Below, piece by piece: positions 9,745-18,675 of a stretch of DNA of 64,000 bases. The notes beneath the pieces were generated by a model. It was not told where the DNA came from, did not search any database, and saw nothing but the letters and a program-made list of their open reading frames with translations. Where the stretch lies: the NCBI GenBank assembly GCA_027492275.1, contig JAPUFC010000085.1, positions 62,001-126,000 of the forward strand, read 5' to 3'. The position numbers were made by a program, and so were the translations under genes. How positions within the stretch are numbered: position 1 is the stretch's first letter; each line of letters starts with the position of its first letter. This DNA is from Mesorhizobium sp. Lineage in GTDB: Bacteria; Pseudomonadota; Alphaproteobacteria; Rhizobiales; Rhizobiaceae.

Positions 9745-10601
9745 ACTACCGCCATGCCTATCATGCCGGCAATTTCGCCGATGTGGTGAAGCATGCCGCG
9801 CTCGCCCGGCTGGTCGAGTACCTGAAGCTGAAGGACAAGGCGTTCCGGGTCGTCGACACGCATGCCGGCATCGGCCTCTACGACCTGTCTTCGACGGAAG
9901 CGCAGAGGACCGGCGAGTGGCGCGACGGCATCGGGCGGCTGATCGAGGCGCGGCTGCCAGCCGACGCGCAGGCGCTGCTTGCGCCCTATGTCGACGCGGT
10001 CCGCGCCGCGAACGACGGCGGGCCGATCGGAAAATATCCGGGCTCGCCCTGGATCGCGCGGCATCTCATGCGCCGCCAGGACAGGCTTTCGGCGATCGAG
10101 CTCCACCCGGAGGATGCAGGTCGCCTCAAGGCGCTGTTCGCGGGCGACGTCCAGACGCGCGTCATCGGGCTCGACGGCTGGCTGGCGCTGGGCGCGCACC
10201 TGCCGCCGAAGGAGAAGCGCGGCCTCGTGCTGGTCGACCCGCCCTTCGAGGAGCCCGGCGAGTTCGGCCGGCTGATCGACGGGCTGAGGGCGGCGCATCG
10301 CCGCTGGCCGGGCGGCATCTACGCGCTGTGGTACCCGATCAAGGACCATGCGGCGGTCGCCGCTTTCCGGCGCGCGCTGGCGCAAGCCGGCATCCCCAAA
10401 ATCCTCGACATCGCCTTCGAGATCCGGCCGGCCTCGCGCGAGCCCCGGCTGGACGGCAGCGGCCTCGTGGTCGTCAACCCTCCCTTCCCCCTCGAGGCGG
10501 AGATGCGCGTGGTCCTGCCGGCGTTGCACGCCGCCCTCGGCGCGGAACCCGGTGCCCGCTGGCGCGTCGAGCGGCTCGCCGGCGAGGCCGAAAAGGCGTG
10601 A
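9741..10601 (+). CDS. rlmJ: 23S rRNA (adenine2030-N6)-methyltransferase RlmJ
   Basis: Methylates A2030 of 23S rRNA. The 286-residue protein begins NYRHAYHAGNFADVVKHA, the signature of the RlmJ (DUF519) family. It has a SAM-site segment (VVDTHAGIGLY) and a DPPFE motif near residue 175 in place of the DPPY of N6-adenine methyltransferases. It starts with GTG inside the holC stop (GTGA overlap). Often found near pepA-holC only in some lineages; here spacing implies one transcript. Confidence 0.93.
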   Translation: MNYRHAYHAGNFADVVKHAALARLVEYLKLKDKAFRVVDTHAGIGLYDLSSTEAQRTGEWRDGIGRLIEARLPADAQALLAPYVDAVRAANDGGPIGKYPGSPWIARHLMRRQDRLSAIELHPEDAGRLKALFAGDVQTRVIGLDGWLALGAHLPPKEKRGLVLVDPPFEEPGEFGRLIDGLRAAHRRWPGGIYALWYPIKDHAAVAAFRRALAQAGIPKILDIAFEIRPASREPRLDGSGLVVVNPPFPLEAEMRVVLPALHAALGAEPGARWRVERLAGEAEKA

Positions 10602-10667
10602 CCGGGACGGCTTGACCGCGTCACGGCGAAACCGCACAGTAGGCCACCTTCAGCGCGAGACCCGAGC

Positions 10668-11105
10668 ATGTCGTTGCTTTCGAGAGCTTTTCTGGCCGTC
10701 CTGCTGGCCGCCGGCGCGTCGATTGCGCCGCTGAAAGCCGCGTTTTCGGCCGATCTCGGCGTTTATGTCGATGACGGCAGCGTGTGCGGGGAAAAGTGGG
10801 TGCTCAATCGAATCACCGAGCGCTTCGGCTATCAGGTGAGGCACGTTCCGCACCTGCCGCAGGTGGGGATCGCGGAATTTCGCAACGTCCGGCTGAACCG
10901 CTATCACCCCGAGCGGCCGGACCGGCCGATCGAGCGCACCTACTGCACGGCCACCGTGCTGCTGTCGGACGGGCACAGCCGCCAGGCCTGGTATCTGATC
11001 GAGGGCAGGATGGGCTTCGCCGGCGTCGGCCGGAACGTCGAGTTCTGCGTCTCCGGCTTCGACCGTTGGCACGTCTATAACGGGAGCTGCCGCGTCCTCA
11101 GATGA
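10668..11105 (+). CDS. Secreted hypothetical protein coupled to RNase T2
   Basis: Family not recognised. The 145-residue protein has an N-terminal hydrophobic signal (FLAVLLAAGASIAPLKAAFS), so it is probably periplasmic. The mature part has four cysteines (VCGEK, YCTAT, FCVSG, SCRVL), an even number that could form two disulfides, and many aromatic and arginine residues. Its TGA overlaps the ATG of the RNase T2 lipoprotein gene (ATGA, 4 bp), so the two are translationally coupled and may act together in the envelope. Whether it is an inhibitor, chaperone or independent factor cannot be told from sequence. Confidence 0.7.
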   Translation: MSLLSRAFLAVLLAAGASIAPLKAAFSADLGVYVDDGSVCGEKWVLNRITERFGYQVRHVPHLPQVGIAEFRNVRLNRYHPERPDRPIERTYCTATVLLSDGHSRQAWYLIEGRMGFAGVGRNVEFCVSGFDRWHVYNGSCRVLR

Positions 11106-11812
11106 GGATTGCGAAGGCCTGCCTCGCCGTCCTGCTGTCGGCGTTTCTGCTCGCCGGTTGCAGCGACCAGAAGGCCGGGACGCCCGCTCCGACGCCCATA
11201 GCCGGCCCCGGCGCTTCCGCTCCGGCCGCGATCCCTGAAGGCGAGGGTTTCGATTTCTACGTGCTGTCGCTGTCCTGGTCGCCCAGCTACTGCGAGGCGG
11301 AAGGCGAGGACGCCAACCGCCAGCAATGCGCGGCCGGCCGGCCTTACGCCTTCGTGGTGCACGGCCTGTGGCCGCAATTCGAGCGCGGCTATCCGCAGGA
11401 TTGCGACACGCGCGAGCGCGACGTGCCGGACGAGCGTCTGCGCGCGCTCTACGACGTGATGCCGTCCGCCGGGCTGATCCGGCACGAGTGGCGCAAGCAC
11501 GGCGCCTGCAGCGGCCTGACGCAGGCGGACTATTTCGACGTGCTGCGCAAGGCGCGCGGCAAGGTGGAAATCCCGCGGCAGTACAGGCGCATATCCGACT
11601 ATCTGACGCTTGCGCCGGGCGAGGCGGAACGCGCCTTCCTGCAAGCGAATCCGGGCATGGCGGCGGACGGCGTCGCCGTCACCTGCGACCGGCGCTACCT
11701 GCGCGAGGTGCGCATCTGCATGACCAGAGATCTCGGCTTCCGCGCCTGCCCCGAGGTGGACCGCCGCGATTGCAGGCTGGGCAAGGTGGTGATGCCGCCC
11801 GTGCGCGGTTGA
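11102..11812 (+). CDS. Ribonuclease T2 family lipoprotein
   Basis: Endoribonuclease of the T2 superfamily, which cleaves RNA via 2',3'-cyclic phosphate. Both active-site motifs are intact: HGLWPQ (H87) and HEWRKHGAC (H128, E129, H133). The N-terminus has a lipobox, LLAGC with Cys20, so the 236-residue protein should be a lipoprotein facing the periplasm, followed by a Pro/Ala-rich linker (about 24-48). E. coli RNase I is a soluble periplasmic member, so the lipid anchor is a notable difference. It is coupled to the secreted protein upstream. Confidence 0.9.
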   Translation: MRIAKACLAVLLSAFLLAGCSDQKAGTPAPTPIAGPGASAPAAIPEGEGFDFYVLSLSWSPSYCEAEGEDANRQQCAAGRPYAFVVHGLWPQFERGYPQDCDTRERDVPDERLRALYDVMPSAGLIRHEWRKHGACSGLTQADYFDVLRKARGKVEIPRQYRRISDYLTLAPGEAERAFLQANPGMAADGVAVTCDRRYLREVRICMTRDLGFRACPEVDRRDCRLGKVVMPPVRG

Positions 11813-11909
11813 GGGCGGGCCCGGTTGCGGCGCATCGCCGGGCGCGGCCATTTCCCTTGGCCGCCGTCCCGGCTATGACTGCGCGGCTTGTGTCAATCGG
11901 GGAACCGCC

Positions 11910-12509
11910 GTGTCGAAACTCTTCTATTCGTCCGCATCGCCATACAGCGCCAAGGTCCGGCTCAGCGCCGCCTATCTGGACTTTCCGGTGGAGATCGTGG
12001 TCGTCAACACCAACGACAACCCGCCGGAGCTGATCGCGGCCAATCCGCTGGGCAAGATACCGGCCCTGCTTCTGGACGACGGCGATGCGCTGTTCGACAG
12101 CCGCGTCATCACCCAGTATCTCAACCGCGCCTGCGGCAACCGGCTGTTCCCCCGCAACGCCGAACGCCGCATGGAGGCGGAACGCTACGAGGCGCTGGCC
12201 GACGGCGTCACCGACGCCGCGATCGCGACCGTCTACGAGCGGCGTTTCCGTCCCGAAGAGAAGGTGCATCAGCCGTGGATCGACCGGCAGTGGGGCAAGG
12301 TGGAGCGCGGGCTCGACGCCCTCGATGCCGCGCCGCCGAGGCTGGCCGGCAAGCCGCACGCCGGGCATTTCGCGCTGCGCAGCCTGCTCGGCTACCTCGC
12401 GCTGCGCTTTCCGGGAAAGTGGGAGAAGGGCAGGTCCAGGCTGAGCCGCTGGGCCGACCGCTTCGACCAGCGTTTCCCGGAGCTCAAGGCGCTGCTTCCC
12501 TCGGGTTGA
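11910..12509 (+). CDS. Glutathione S-transferase family protein (YibF-like)
   Basis: The 199-residue cytosolic protein has a thioredoxin-fold N-terminal domain. It begins KLFYSSASPYSAKVR, with a serine-rich active loop as in YibF-type and beta-like GSTs, followed by NPLGKIPAL and the glutathione gamma-glutamyl-binding DSRVITQYL. An all-helical C-terminal domain follows. The GTG start at 11910 has GGGGAA about 6 nt upstream. Substrate unknown. It is followed by a strong bidirectional terminator shared with the convergent outer-membrane protein gene. Confidence 0.88.
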   Translation: MSKLFYSSASPYSAKVRLSAAYLDFPVEIVVVNTNDNPPELIAANPLGKIPALLLDDGDALFDSRVITQYLNRACGNRLFPRNAERRMEAERYEALADGVTDAAIATVYERRFRPEEKVHQPWIDRQWGKVERGLDALDAAPPRLAGKPHAGHFALRSLLGYLALRFPGKWEKGRSRLSRWADRFDQRFPELKALLPSG

Positions 12510-12535
12510 GCGGGGATTTTGCCGTCCAGGCATGA

Positions 12536-12561
12536 AAAAGCCGGCCCGAAGGCCGGCTTTT
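12536..12561. terminator. Bidirectional rho-independent terminator
   Basis: An 11-bp perfect stem (AAAAGCCGGCC at 12536-12546, GGCCGGCTTTT at 12551-12561) closes a 4-nt loop. On the minus strand the loop reads TTCG, an especially stable tetraloop. It lies between the convergent GST gene and the outer-membrane protein gene and can serve both. Confidence 0.9.
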
Positions 12562-12585
12562 CCAATCGCATCGGGTCGTCTGAAC

Positions 12586-13254
12586 TCAGAACTTGACGCC
12601 GAGGCCGAAGGTGACGCGGTGGTCGCTGTCCTCGACCTTGCGCTCGCCGGAGCCGGTGTTGAACTTGTCGCTGCCGAAATCGGTGTAGCGATACTCGACG
12701 CGGCCGAAGACGTTCTGCGTGACCATCATGTCGGCGCCCGCGCCGGCGGTCCAGCCGATCATCGTGTTGCTGTCCTTGCCGGCGAAGTCCTTGACCTCCA
12801 GCTTCTCGGCGGCCGCGCCGGCAGTCGCATAGAGCAGGATCTCAGGCGTGATCGTGTAGCCGAGACGCGCCCGCAGCGAACCCTCGAAGCCGGATTCGGC
12901 CGAAAGGCCGGCATTCTTGCCATCCTTCCAGTTGTAGCCGAGATCGCCTTCGACGCCGGCCACGATATTGCCGGTCTGGTAGTTGTAGCCGGCGAAGGCG
13001 CCGGCCACGAAGCCGTCGGTGCCGACGCTGTTGCTGTTGGTCTTGTCCCGCGTGTCGCCGGAGAAGCCGTAGCCGAGGCTCACACCGGCATACGGACCGC
13101 TCCAGGTGTTGACCGGAGGAATCTCCATCGGAGCGACCGGCGCCGGCGGCTCCTGGGAGATGACGTCGGCGGCAAAGGCCGGGATCGCGGTCAGGAGCGC
13201 CGTGGCGCCGAGCACCGCAGCCAGAGGCCGCGCGAAAGAGAGGTTGGATTTCAT
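12586..13254 (-). CDS. Outer-membrane beta-barrel protein (Omp25/31-like)
   Basis: The 222-residue protein has a clear signal peptide ending AIPAFA. A proline-rich segment follows (QEPPAPVAPMEIPP), then an eight-stranded barrel signature: WSGPYAGVSLGYGF, GAFAGYNYQ, GVEGDLGY, LRARLGY, and the terminal FGLGVKF ending in phenylalanine. This fits the OmpA-like transmembrane barrel family (PF13505) abundant in Rhizobiales and Brucella. The ATG at 13254 has GGAG 8 nt upstream. Usually an abundant surface protein. A GGAAC-type promoter is possible 70-95 bp upstream. Confidence 0.9.
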   Translation of the reverse strand: MKSNLSFARPLAAVLGATALLTAIPAFAADVISQEPPAPVAPMEIPPVNTWSGPYAGVSLGYGFSGDTRDKTNSNSVGTDGFVAGAFAGYNYQTGNIVAGVEGDLGYNWKDGKNAGLSAESGFEGSLRARLGYTITPEILLYATAGAAAEKLEVKDFAGKDSNTMIGWTAGAGADMMVTQNVFGRVEYRYTDFGSDKFNTGSGERKVEDSDHRVTFGLGVKF

Positions 13255-13323
13255 AGTTCGTACTCCATGCCACAATACGCGATGTGGTTTTCGATGAGGC
13301 GTGACTTCCCGTCCGGGGGGCTA

Positions 13324-13348
13324 AACAGGATAGCGGCCTGACGGTTCC
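13324..13348 (-). promoter_or_regulatory. Possible EcfG/RpoE2-type promoter of the Omp gene
   Basis: On the minus strand GGAAC (13348-13344) is followed after 16 nt by TGTT (13327-13324). This fits the loose GGAAC-N18-19-TT form of the Sinorhizobium RpoE2 consensus, but only three of four bases of the strict CGTT element. Predicted transcription start about 60 nt before the ATG. Confidence 0.25.
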
Positions 13349-13655
13349 GAATGTGTTGGGCAAATGTGGCCGCACGGAACCTGAACTTGGGTCATTGCCG
13401 GGCGCGAATGCGGCCGAAACGGGACGTTGCATTCCGGCAACAGCCCTGTCAGCAGAGATGGCGCAACACGGGTCGAGGCCGCTTTTTGCAAGGCTTTGCG
13501 GCGATTATATGAACGGGCGGCGTCAGCCCTGCCGCCACGGAAGCTGGCCCTTTTCGCCACATTGCGGCCCAAGGTGAGAACGGGAATTAAGCTGACTTAA
13601 CACAAATGCCGCGCAATAACCCTTTGGAAACCATGACGCGGCGACGGGAGAGAAC
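13349..13655. other. Intergenic region upstream of divergent Omp and SDR genes
   Basis: No convincing gene. It holds a small inverted repeat, TTAAG-CTGA-CTTAA, at 13587-13600, about 55 bp before the SDR start, which could be an operator, and the GGGAGAGA ribosome-binding site at 13646-13653. Short open frames here lack codon bias and ribosome-binding sites. Confidence 0.4.
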
Positions 13656-14423
13656 ATGGCAGCGAGGCAGCCGGGAACGGCTCTGGTCACGGGCGGCGCG
13701 CGGCGCATTGGCCGCGCCATCGTCGAGGATCTGGCCGCGCACGGCTTTGCCGTCGCGATTCACTGCGCGGGCTCGACGGCGCAGGCCGGTGCCTTGGCCG
13801 GCGTGATTCGCGATCGCGGCGGACGCGCCTGCGTGTTGCAGGCCGACCTGACCGACGCGGCGCAGGCCGGCGCGCTGGTGGACCGCGCGGCTTCCGAACT
13901 CGGCCCCGTCGATCTTCTGGTCAACAACGCCTCGATCTTCGAGCAGGATTCGCTCGAAAATCTCGACGCGGCGATCTGGGACCGGCATTTCGCCATCCAT
14001 GTGCGCGCGCCGGTGCTGCTGGCCTCCGCCTTCGCCCGCTCGCTGCCCGAGGGACGCGAGGGGCTGGTGGTGAACCTGATCGACCAGCGCGTCTGGCGGC
14101 TGACGCCGAGCCATTTTTCCTACACGCTCTCCAAGTCGGCCGAGTGGACGGCGACGCGCACGATGGCGCAGGCGCTGAGCCCGCGCATCCGCGTCAACGC
14201 CATCGGCCCGGGCCCCAGCCTGAAGAGCGAGCGCCAGCGGCCGGAGGATTTCCAGCGGCAGGCGCGGAGCGTTCCGCTGGGTCGGGGCCCTTCGCTGGAT
14301 GAATTCGGCGCGACGGTGCGCTATCTATGGGAGGCGCGCTCCGTCACCGGACAGATGATCGCGCTGGATGGCGGCCAGCATCTTGCATGGCAGACGCCGG
14401 ATGTGACAGGCATCGTGGAATGA
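13656..14423 (+). CDS. SDR family oxidoreductase (FolM/pteridine reductase-like)
   Basis: NAD(P)-dependent short-chain dehydrogenase, 255 residues. The cofactor motif [10 protein letters not shown] is at about 13-22; the arginine pair after TGGA is typical of pteridine reductase/FolM-type members. It also has NNAS (about 92-95) and a YTLSK catalytic Tyr/Lys pair, then the terminal LDGGQHL. Dihydropteridine or dihydrofolate reduction is plausible but not proven. Its TGA overlaps the uvrC ATG by 4 bp, making it the first gene of an SDR-uvrC-pgsA-moaD-moaE series. Confidence 0.85.
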   Translation: MAARQPGTALVTGGARRIGRAIVEDLAAHGFAVAIHCAGSTAQAGALAGVIRDRGGRACVLQADLTDAAQAGALVDRAASELGPVDLLVNNASIFEQDSLENLDAAIWDRHFAIHVRAPVLLASAFARSLPEGREGLVVNLIDQRVWRLTPSHFSYTLSKSAEWTATRTMAQALSPRIRVNAIGPGPSLKSERQRPEDFQRQARSVPLGRGPSLDEFGATVRYLWEARSVTGQMIALDGGQHLAWQTPDVTGIVE

Positions 14424-16486
14424 ACCAGAGGCAAGGCCGCGCGAGCGCCGACCCGCCCGCGCCGGCGGACGACGACCCCGCGAATCAGGACATGGCCGGC
14501 TTCATCGCCGGCGACGAGGATCTGGACGAGGACGAAGCCGCGCCGGACGCGGACGCGCCCGACGCATCCTTGCCCGCCCTGCCGTTCACGGCCATCGATT
14601 TCCATGCCGGCGCCGAGGGCGAGGGCAAGGTCGGCGCCGCCGTGATCGAGGCGCTGGTGAAGCGCCTGCCCAACGCGCCGGGCGTCTACCGCATGATGAA
14701 CGCGGCCGGCGACGTGCTCTATGTCGGCAAGGCGCGCAGCCTGAAGAAGCGCGTCTCGCAATACGCGCAGGGCCGCTTCCACACCAACCGCATCGGCCGC
14801 ATGGTGCGCGACACGGCGACGATGGAGTTCGTCACCACGCGCACAGAGGTCGAGGCGCTGCTGCTGGAGGCCAACCTCATCAAGCGCCTGCGGCCGCGCT
14901 ACAACACGCTGCTGCGCGACGACAAGTCATTTCCCTATATCCTGCTGACCGGCGACCATGCCGCGCCCGGCATCTTCAAGCATCGCGGCGCGCGCTCGCG
15001 CAAGGGCGACTATTTCGGCCCCTTTGCCTCGGCCGGCGCGGTCGGGCGCACCATCAACTCGCTGCAACGCGCCTTCCTGCTGCGCACCTGCACGGATTCC
15101 GTGTTCGAAAGCCGCACGCGACCCTGCCTGCTCTACCAGATCAAGCGCTGCTCCGGTCCCTGCACCGGCGAGGTGTCGCCGCAGGCCTATGCCGAGCTCG
15201 TCCACGAGGCGAAGGACTTTCTGTCCGGCCGCAGCCAGAACGTGAAGAGCCAGATCTCGGCGCAGATGCAGGAGGCGGCCGAAGACCTCGATTTCGAGCG
15301 GGCGGCGATCTACCGCGACCGGCTGGCGGCGCTGAGCCACGTGCAGAGCCACCAGGGCATCAACCCGCAGGGCGTCGACGAGGCGGACGTCTTCGCCATC
15401 CATCAGGATGGCGGGCAGAACTGCATCCAGGTATTCTTCTTCCGCACCGGCCAGAACTGGGGCAACCGCGCCTATTTCCCCAAGGCGGACCCGGCGCTGG
15501 AGGCCGCCGAGGTGCTGTCCTCCTTCCTGGCGCAGTTCTACGACGACAAGCCTTGCCCGCGCTGCGTCTTCCTCTCGCACAAGGTGGAGGAGCAGGAGCT
15601 GCTGGAGCGCGCGCTGGGCACGCGCGCCGGGCGCAAGGTGTCCGTCTCGGTTCCGCAGCGCGGCGAGAAGAAGGACCTGGTCGACCATGCCTCGCAGAAC
15701 GCGCGCGAAGCCTTGGCCAGACGTCTGGCCGAGACCTCGACTCAGGCGAGGCTGCTGGAGGGGCTGGCCCAGACCTTCGGGCTGGAGAAGGCGCCGCGCC
15801 GCATCGAGGTCTACGACAACTCGCACATCATGGGCACCAACGCGGTCGGCGCGATGGTCGTCGCCGGGCCGGAAGGCTTCGTGAAGGGTCAGTACCGGAA
15901 ATTCAACATCCGCTCGACCGAGATCACCCCGGGCGACGATTTCGGCATGATGAAGGAGGTCATGGAGCGCCGCTTCTCCCGCCTCGTGCGTGAGCACGGC
16001 GAAGCGGATGAGAGCAACGACGAGGCGTTTCCGGCCTGGCCGGACGTGATCCTGATCGACGGCGGCGCGGGGCAGATGTCGGCCGTGCGCCAGATCCTGG
16101 ACGGGCTGGGCGTGACGGAGCGCGTCACCGCCATCGGCGTTGCCAAGGGGCAGGACCGCGACGCGGGCCGCGAGCGCTTCTTCATGCTCGGCCGCCAGCC
16201 CTTCTCGCTGCCGGTGCGCGACCCGGTGCTCTACTTCGTGCAGCGCCTGCGCGACGAGGCGCACCGATTCGCCATCGGCTCGCACCGCGCCCGGCGCAAG
16301 AAGGAGATGGTGAGGAGCCCGCTGGACGAGATCGACGGCATCGGGCCCGGCCGCAAGCGCGCCCTGCTTCTGCATTTCGGCACCGCCAAGGCGGTGAGCC
16401 GCGCCGCGATGGAGGATTTGCAGGCGGTGGCGGGCATATCGGAATCCGTGGCGCGCAAGGTGTATCAGCACTTCCACGAAAAGTGA
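14420..16486 (+). CDS. uvrC: Excinuclease ABC subunit C
   Basis: UvrC makes both incisions in nucleotide excision repair. The 688-residue protein has an N-terminal GIY-YIG nuclease domain from about residue 82 ([20 protein letters not shown]) and a UVR/UvrB-binding segment ([21 protein letters not shown]). The RNase H-like endonuclease follows ([19 protein letters not shown]), then C-terminal helix-hairpin-helix repeats ([26 protein letters not shown]). About 75 residues precede the GIY-YIG domain, rich in Asp/Glu/Ala and probably disordered. The ATG at 14420 is coupled to the SDR stop; the frame is open further upstream, but that would overlap the SDR gene by about 95 bp. Confidence 0.95.
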   Translation: MNQRQGRASADPPAPADDDPANQDMAGFIAGDEDLDEDEAAPDADAPDASLPALPFTAIDFHAGAEGEGKVGAAVIEALVKRLPNAPGVYRMMNAAGDVLYVGKARSLKKRVSQYAQGRFHTNRIGRMVRDTATMEFVTTRTEVEALLLEANLIKRLRPRYNTLLRDDKSFPYILLTGDHAAPGIFKHRGARSRKGDYFGPFASAGAVGRTINSLQRAFLLRTCTDSVFESRTRPCLLYQIKRCSGPCTGEVSPQAYAELVHEAKDFLSGRSQNVKSQISAQMQEAAEDLDFERAAIYRDRLAALSHVQSHQGINPQGVDEADVFAIHQDGGQNCIQVFFFRTGQNWGNRAYFPKADPALEAAEVLSSFLAQFYDDKPCPRCVFLSHKVEEQELLERALGTRAGRKVSVSVPQRGEKKDLVDHASQNAREALARRLAETSTQARLLEGLAQTFGLEKAPRRIEVYDNSHIMGTNAVGAMVVAGPEGFVKGQYRKFNIRSTEITPGDDFGMMKEVMERRFSRLVREHGEADESNDEAFPAWPDVILIDGGAGQMSAVRQILDGLGVTERVTAIGVAKGQDRDAGRERFFMLGRQPFSLPVRDPVLYFVQRLRDEAHRFAIGSHRARRKKEMVRSPLDEIDGIGPGRKRALLLHFGTAKAVSRAAMEDLQAVAGISESVARKVYQHFHEK

Positions 16487-16577
16487 TCGCGCTGGCCTTG
16501 GCGTGCGGTCATTCTGCGCCTTGCCGCCCGTCCCAAAATCGCGCATCGAAGGACGACGCCGTCACCACCGGAGCATC

Positions 16578-17168
16578 ATGCCGAGACCCGCATACAACCT
16601 GCCGAACATGCTGACCTACGGCCGCATCCTCGCCGTGCCGCTGGTCGTGCTGTGCTTTTTCCTGGAAGGCCGGCTGCAATCCAGCGACACGGCCCGATGG
16701 GCAGCGCTCGGCATCTTCGCCGCCGCCAGCATCACCGACTGGTTCGACGGCTACCTCGCCCGCGCCTGGAAGCAGACCTCGAACATCGGCCGCATGCTCG
16801 ATCCCATCGCCGACAAGCTGCTGGTGGCGACCTGCCTGCTGCTGCTCGCCGCCGACACCGACCGCACCATCGCCGGCTGGACGCTGTGGGCCGCCATCAT
16901 CATCCTGTGCCGCGAAATCCTCGTTTCCGGCCTGCGCGAATATCTGGCGGCGCTGAAGGTCAGCGTGCCGGTGACGCAACTCGCCAAGTGGAAGACCGCG
17001 ATCCAGATGGTCGCCATCGCCGTGCTGCTCGCCGGGCCGGCGCTGGACAAGCAGCTTCGCTATGCCACCGAGACCGGCATCGCGCTGCTGTGGGTGGCGG
17101 CGATCGTCACGCTCTACACGGGCTACGACTATTTCCGCGCCGGCCTGAAGCACATCCAGGACGAGTAG
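16578..17168 (+). CDS. pgsA: CDP-diacylglycerol--glycerol-3-phosphate 3-phosphatidyltransferase
   Basis: Makes phosphatidylglycerophosphate, the committed step to phosphatidylglycerol and cardiolipin, in the inner membrane. The 196-residue protein begins YNLPNMLTYGRI and has the full CDP-alcohol phosphatidyltransferase motif DGYLAR-x8-GRMLDPIAD with all three metal-binding aspartates in place. There are several membrane helices. The ATG at 16578 has GGAG just upstream; an in-frame ATG at 16503 would add a basic extension. It is followed 2 bp later by moaD. A second CDP-alcohol phosphatidyltransferase lies at 30625. Confidence 0.93.
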   Translation: MPRPAYNLPNMLTYGRILAVPLVVLCFFLEGRLQSSDTARWAALGIFAAASITDWFDGYLARAWKQTSNIGRMLDPIADKLLVATCLLLLAADTDRTIAGWTLWAAIIILCREILVSGLREYLAALKVSVPVTQLAKWKTAIQMVAIAVLLAGPALDKQLRYATETGIALLWVAAIVTLYTGYDYFRAGLKHIQDE

Positions 17169-17170
17169 GC

Positions 17171-17425
17171 ATGACGAAGCTGGTCTACTTCGCCTGGGTC
17201 AGGGAGCGCATCGGCAAGGCCGAGGAAGAGCTGGAGCTGCCGCCGGACATCGCCACCGTCGCCCACCTGCTGGCGTGGCTCAAGGGCCGCGGCGAGGGAT
17301 ACGACCATGCGCTGGAGCGGCCGGATGTCATCCGCGTCGCCATCGACCAGCATCATGTCGCGCATGAGCAAAGCATAGCCGGCGCGCGGGAGATCGCGCT
17401 CTTTCCGCCCATGACGGGGGGGTGA
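17171..17425 (+). CDS. moaD: Molybdopterin synthase small subunit (sulfur carrier)
   Basis: Ubiquitin-fold sulfur carrier that, as a C-terminal thiocarboxylate, donates sulfur to make molybdopterin. The 84-residue protein begins TKLVYFAWVRERIG and ends in the essential MTGG. The ATG is 2 bp after pgsA and the stop overlaps or abuts moaE. The pgsA-moaD-moaE order is frequent in Rhizobiales. The molybdopterin oxidoreductase at 25945 is a possible user of the cofactor. Confidence 0.95.
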   Translation: MTKLVYFAWVRERIGKAEEELELPPDIATVAHLLAWLKGRGEGYDHALERPDVIRVAIDQHHVAHEQSIAGAREIALFPPMTGG

Positions 17426-17427
17426 GC

Positions 17428-17898
17428 ATGCCGGGCGTCACGCCGCTGGTGCGCATCCAGCGCCAGGATTTCAATGTCGCCGACGAGATCGCCCGCCTGA
17501 CGCGCGGACGCGGCGACGTCGGCGCGGTCGTCACCTTCACCGGCCTGTGCCGCGACGACGGCGGCAGGCTGGCGGCGCTGGAGCTGGAGCACTATCCCGG
17601 CATGGCCGAGGCGGAGATCATGCGCATCGCCGTCGAGGCGGCCGGGCGCTGGCCCGTCACCGGCATCACCGCCATCCACCGGTTCGGAAAGATTCGGCCG
17701 GGCGAGAACATCGTGCTGGTGGTGACCGCCTCCGCGCACCGGCGGGCGGCGTTCGAGGCCGCCGATTTCCTCATGGACTACCTCAAGTCCAAAGCGCCCT
17801 TCTGGAAGAAGGAGCATCTGGCGGGCGGCCAGGCCGGAGCATGGGTGGAGGCCAAAACATCGGACGCGCGCGCGGCCGCGCGCTGGAACGAAAGCTGA
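17428..17898 (+). CDS. moaE: Molybdopterin synthase catalytic subunit
   Basis: Large subunit that converts cyclic pyranopterin monophosphate to molybdopterin with MoaD-thiocarboxylate. The roughly 156-residue protein carries GAVVTFTGLCRD, the HRFGKIRPGE segment and the catalytic-lysine motif KSKAPFWKKE. Two starts are possible: GTG at 17422, overlapping the moaD stop, and ATG at 17428 with GGGGGG about 5 nt upstream; the latter is preferred. Tight coupling to moaD suggests stoichiometric synthesis. Confidence 0.94.
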   Translation: MPGVTPLVRIQRQDFNVADEIARLTRGRGDVGAVVTFTGLCRDDGGRLAALELEHYPGMAEAEIMRIAVEAAGRWPVTGITAIHRFGKIRPGENIVLVVTASAHRRAAFEAADFLMDYLKSKAPFWKKEHLAGGQAGAWVEAKTSDARAAARWNES

Positions 17899-17975
17899 GC
17901 CTGTTTCGCCGAAGGCCACGGAAGCACCGCATTTTGCGGCTGGACTGTCTCTCCGAAGCCGACCGGAGGATGACG

Positions 17976-18410
17976 ATGCTGGGACGACTGGGCGAGCTTT
18001 TGCTGTTCGGGCTGACGCCTTTGCTGGTGTCCGGCCTGCTCATGCCGACGATCGGCCTTGCCGAGGAAAAGAAGGTTTCCGGCGAGGCCAGCTACCGCGA
18101 ACGCATTGCCCTGCCGCCGAACGCGGTGCTGACGGTGCAGCTCGCCGACGTATCGCTGGCCGACGCGCCGGCCGGCATCGTGGCCGTGCAGACAATCAGC
18201 CCCGCCGGACAGGTGCCGATTTCCTTCGAGCTCAGCTTCGACACCGCCGCGATCCAGCCGAGGATGACCTATGCGCTTCAGGCGCGCATCACGGTGGACG
18301 ACAAGCTCTGGTTCGTCACCGCCGAGCGCCACACGCTCGACCCGCTCGACGCCGGCAGGCAGGAGCTGATGCTGACGCGCACCGCCAGCGGAGAGGGGCA
18401 ACAGAATTAG
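17976..18410 (+). CDS. YbaY-family envelope protein without lipobox
   Basis: The roughly 144-residue exported protein has a hydrophobic N-terminus (ELLLFGLTPLLVSGLLM) and then a YbaY-type beta domain (PF09619). The hallmark is SYRERIALPPNAVLTVQL followed by VSLADAPA. E. coli YbaY is a lipoprotein; here no cysteine follows the signal, so the product should be soluble in the periplasm. GGAGG at 17965-17969 is 6 nt from the ATG at 17976; an ATG at 17970 directly abuts it and is less likely. Function of the family is unknown. Confidence 0.82.
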   Translation: MLGRLGELLLFGLTPLLVSGLLMPTIGLAEEKKVSGEASYRERIALPPNAVLTVQLADVSLADAPAGIVAVQTISPAGQVPISFELSFDTAAIQPRMTYALQARITVDDKLWFVTAERHTLDPLDAGRQELMLTRTASGEGQQN

Positions 18411-18465
18411 TCGGTTGCGAGCCTCAAGGCGGCACGACGGATATCTTTTCTCTCTTCGTCTCATC

Positions 18466-18598
18466 CGTCATTCCGGGGCCGCGCAGCGGAACCCGGAATC
18501 CAGATCGCCAACCTCCGTCCAGTTGGCCCCCGCATCTCGTTTTCCTGAAACTCCGCCGCTCTGGATTCCGGGTTCCGCTGCGCGGCCCCGGAATGACG
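18466..18598. repeat. Palindromic repeat: 39-bp perfect inverted arms
   Basis: Arms at 18466-18504 and 18560-18598 are perfect reverse complements (starting CGTCATTCCGGGGCCGCG) around a 55-bp centre. This is the kind of dispersed palindromic intergenic element common in Rhizobiales chromosomes. Transcribed, it would form a very long hairpin between the YbaY-like and caspase-like genes. There is no coding potential and no transposase nearby. A one-mismatch partial copy of one arm end is at 20858-20876. Confidence 0.85.
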
Positions 18599-18675
18599 CA
18601 AGGTGGGGAGGTACGCTTGATCCCCGCCTTCCGCCCCTTGACCTCCGCCGGGGAAATCGCCCTTAATCCCGCCCC

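Noticed and set aside
13321-13572. 83-codon minus-strand frame upstream of the Omp gene
   Set aside because: No ribosome-binding site, no domain and atypical composition; it lies over the likely promoter region.
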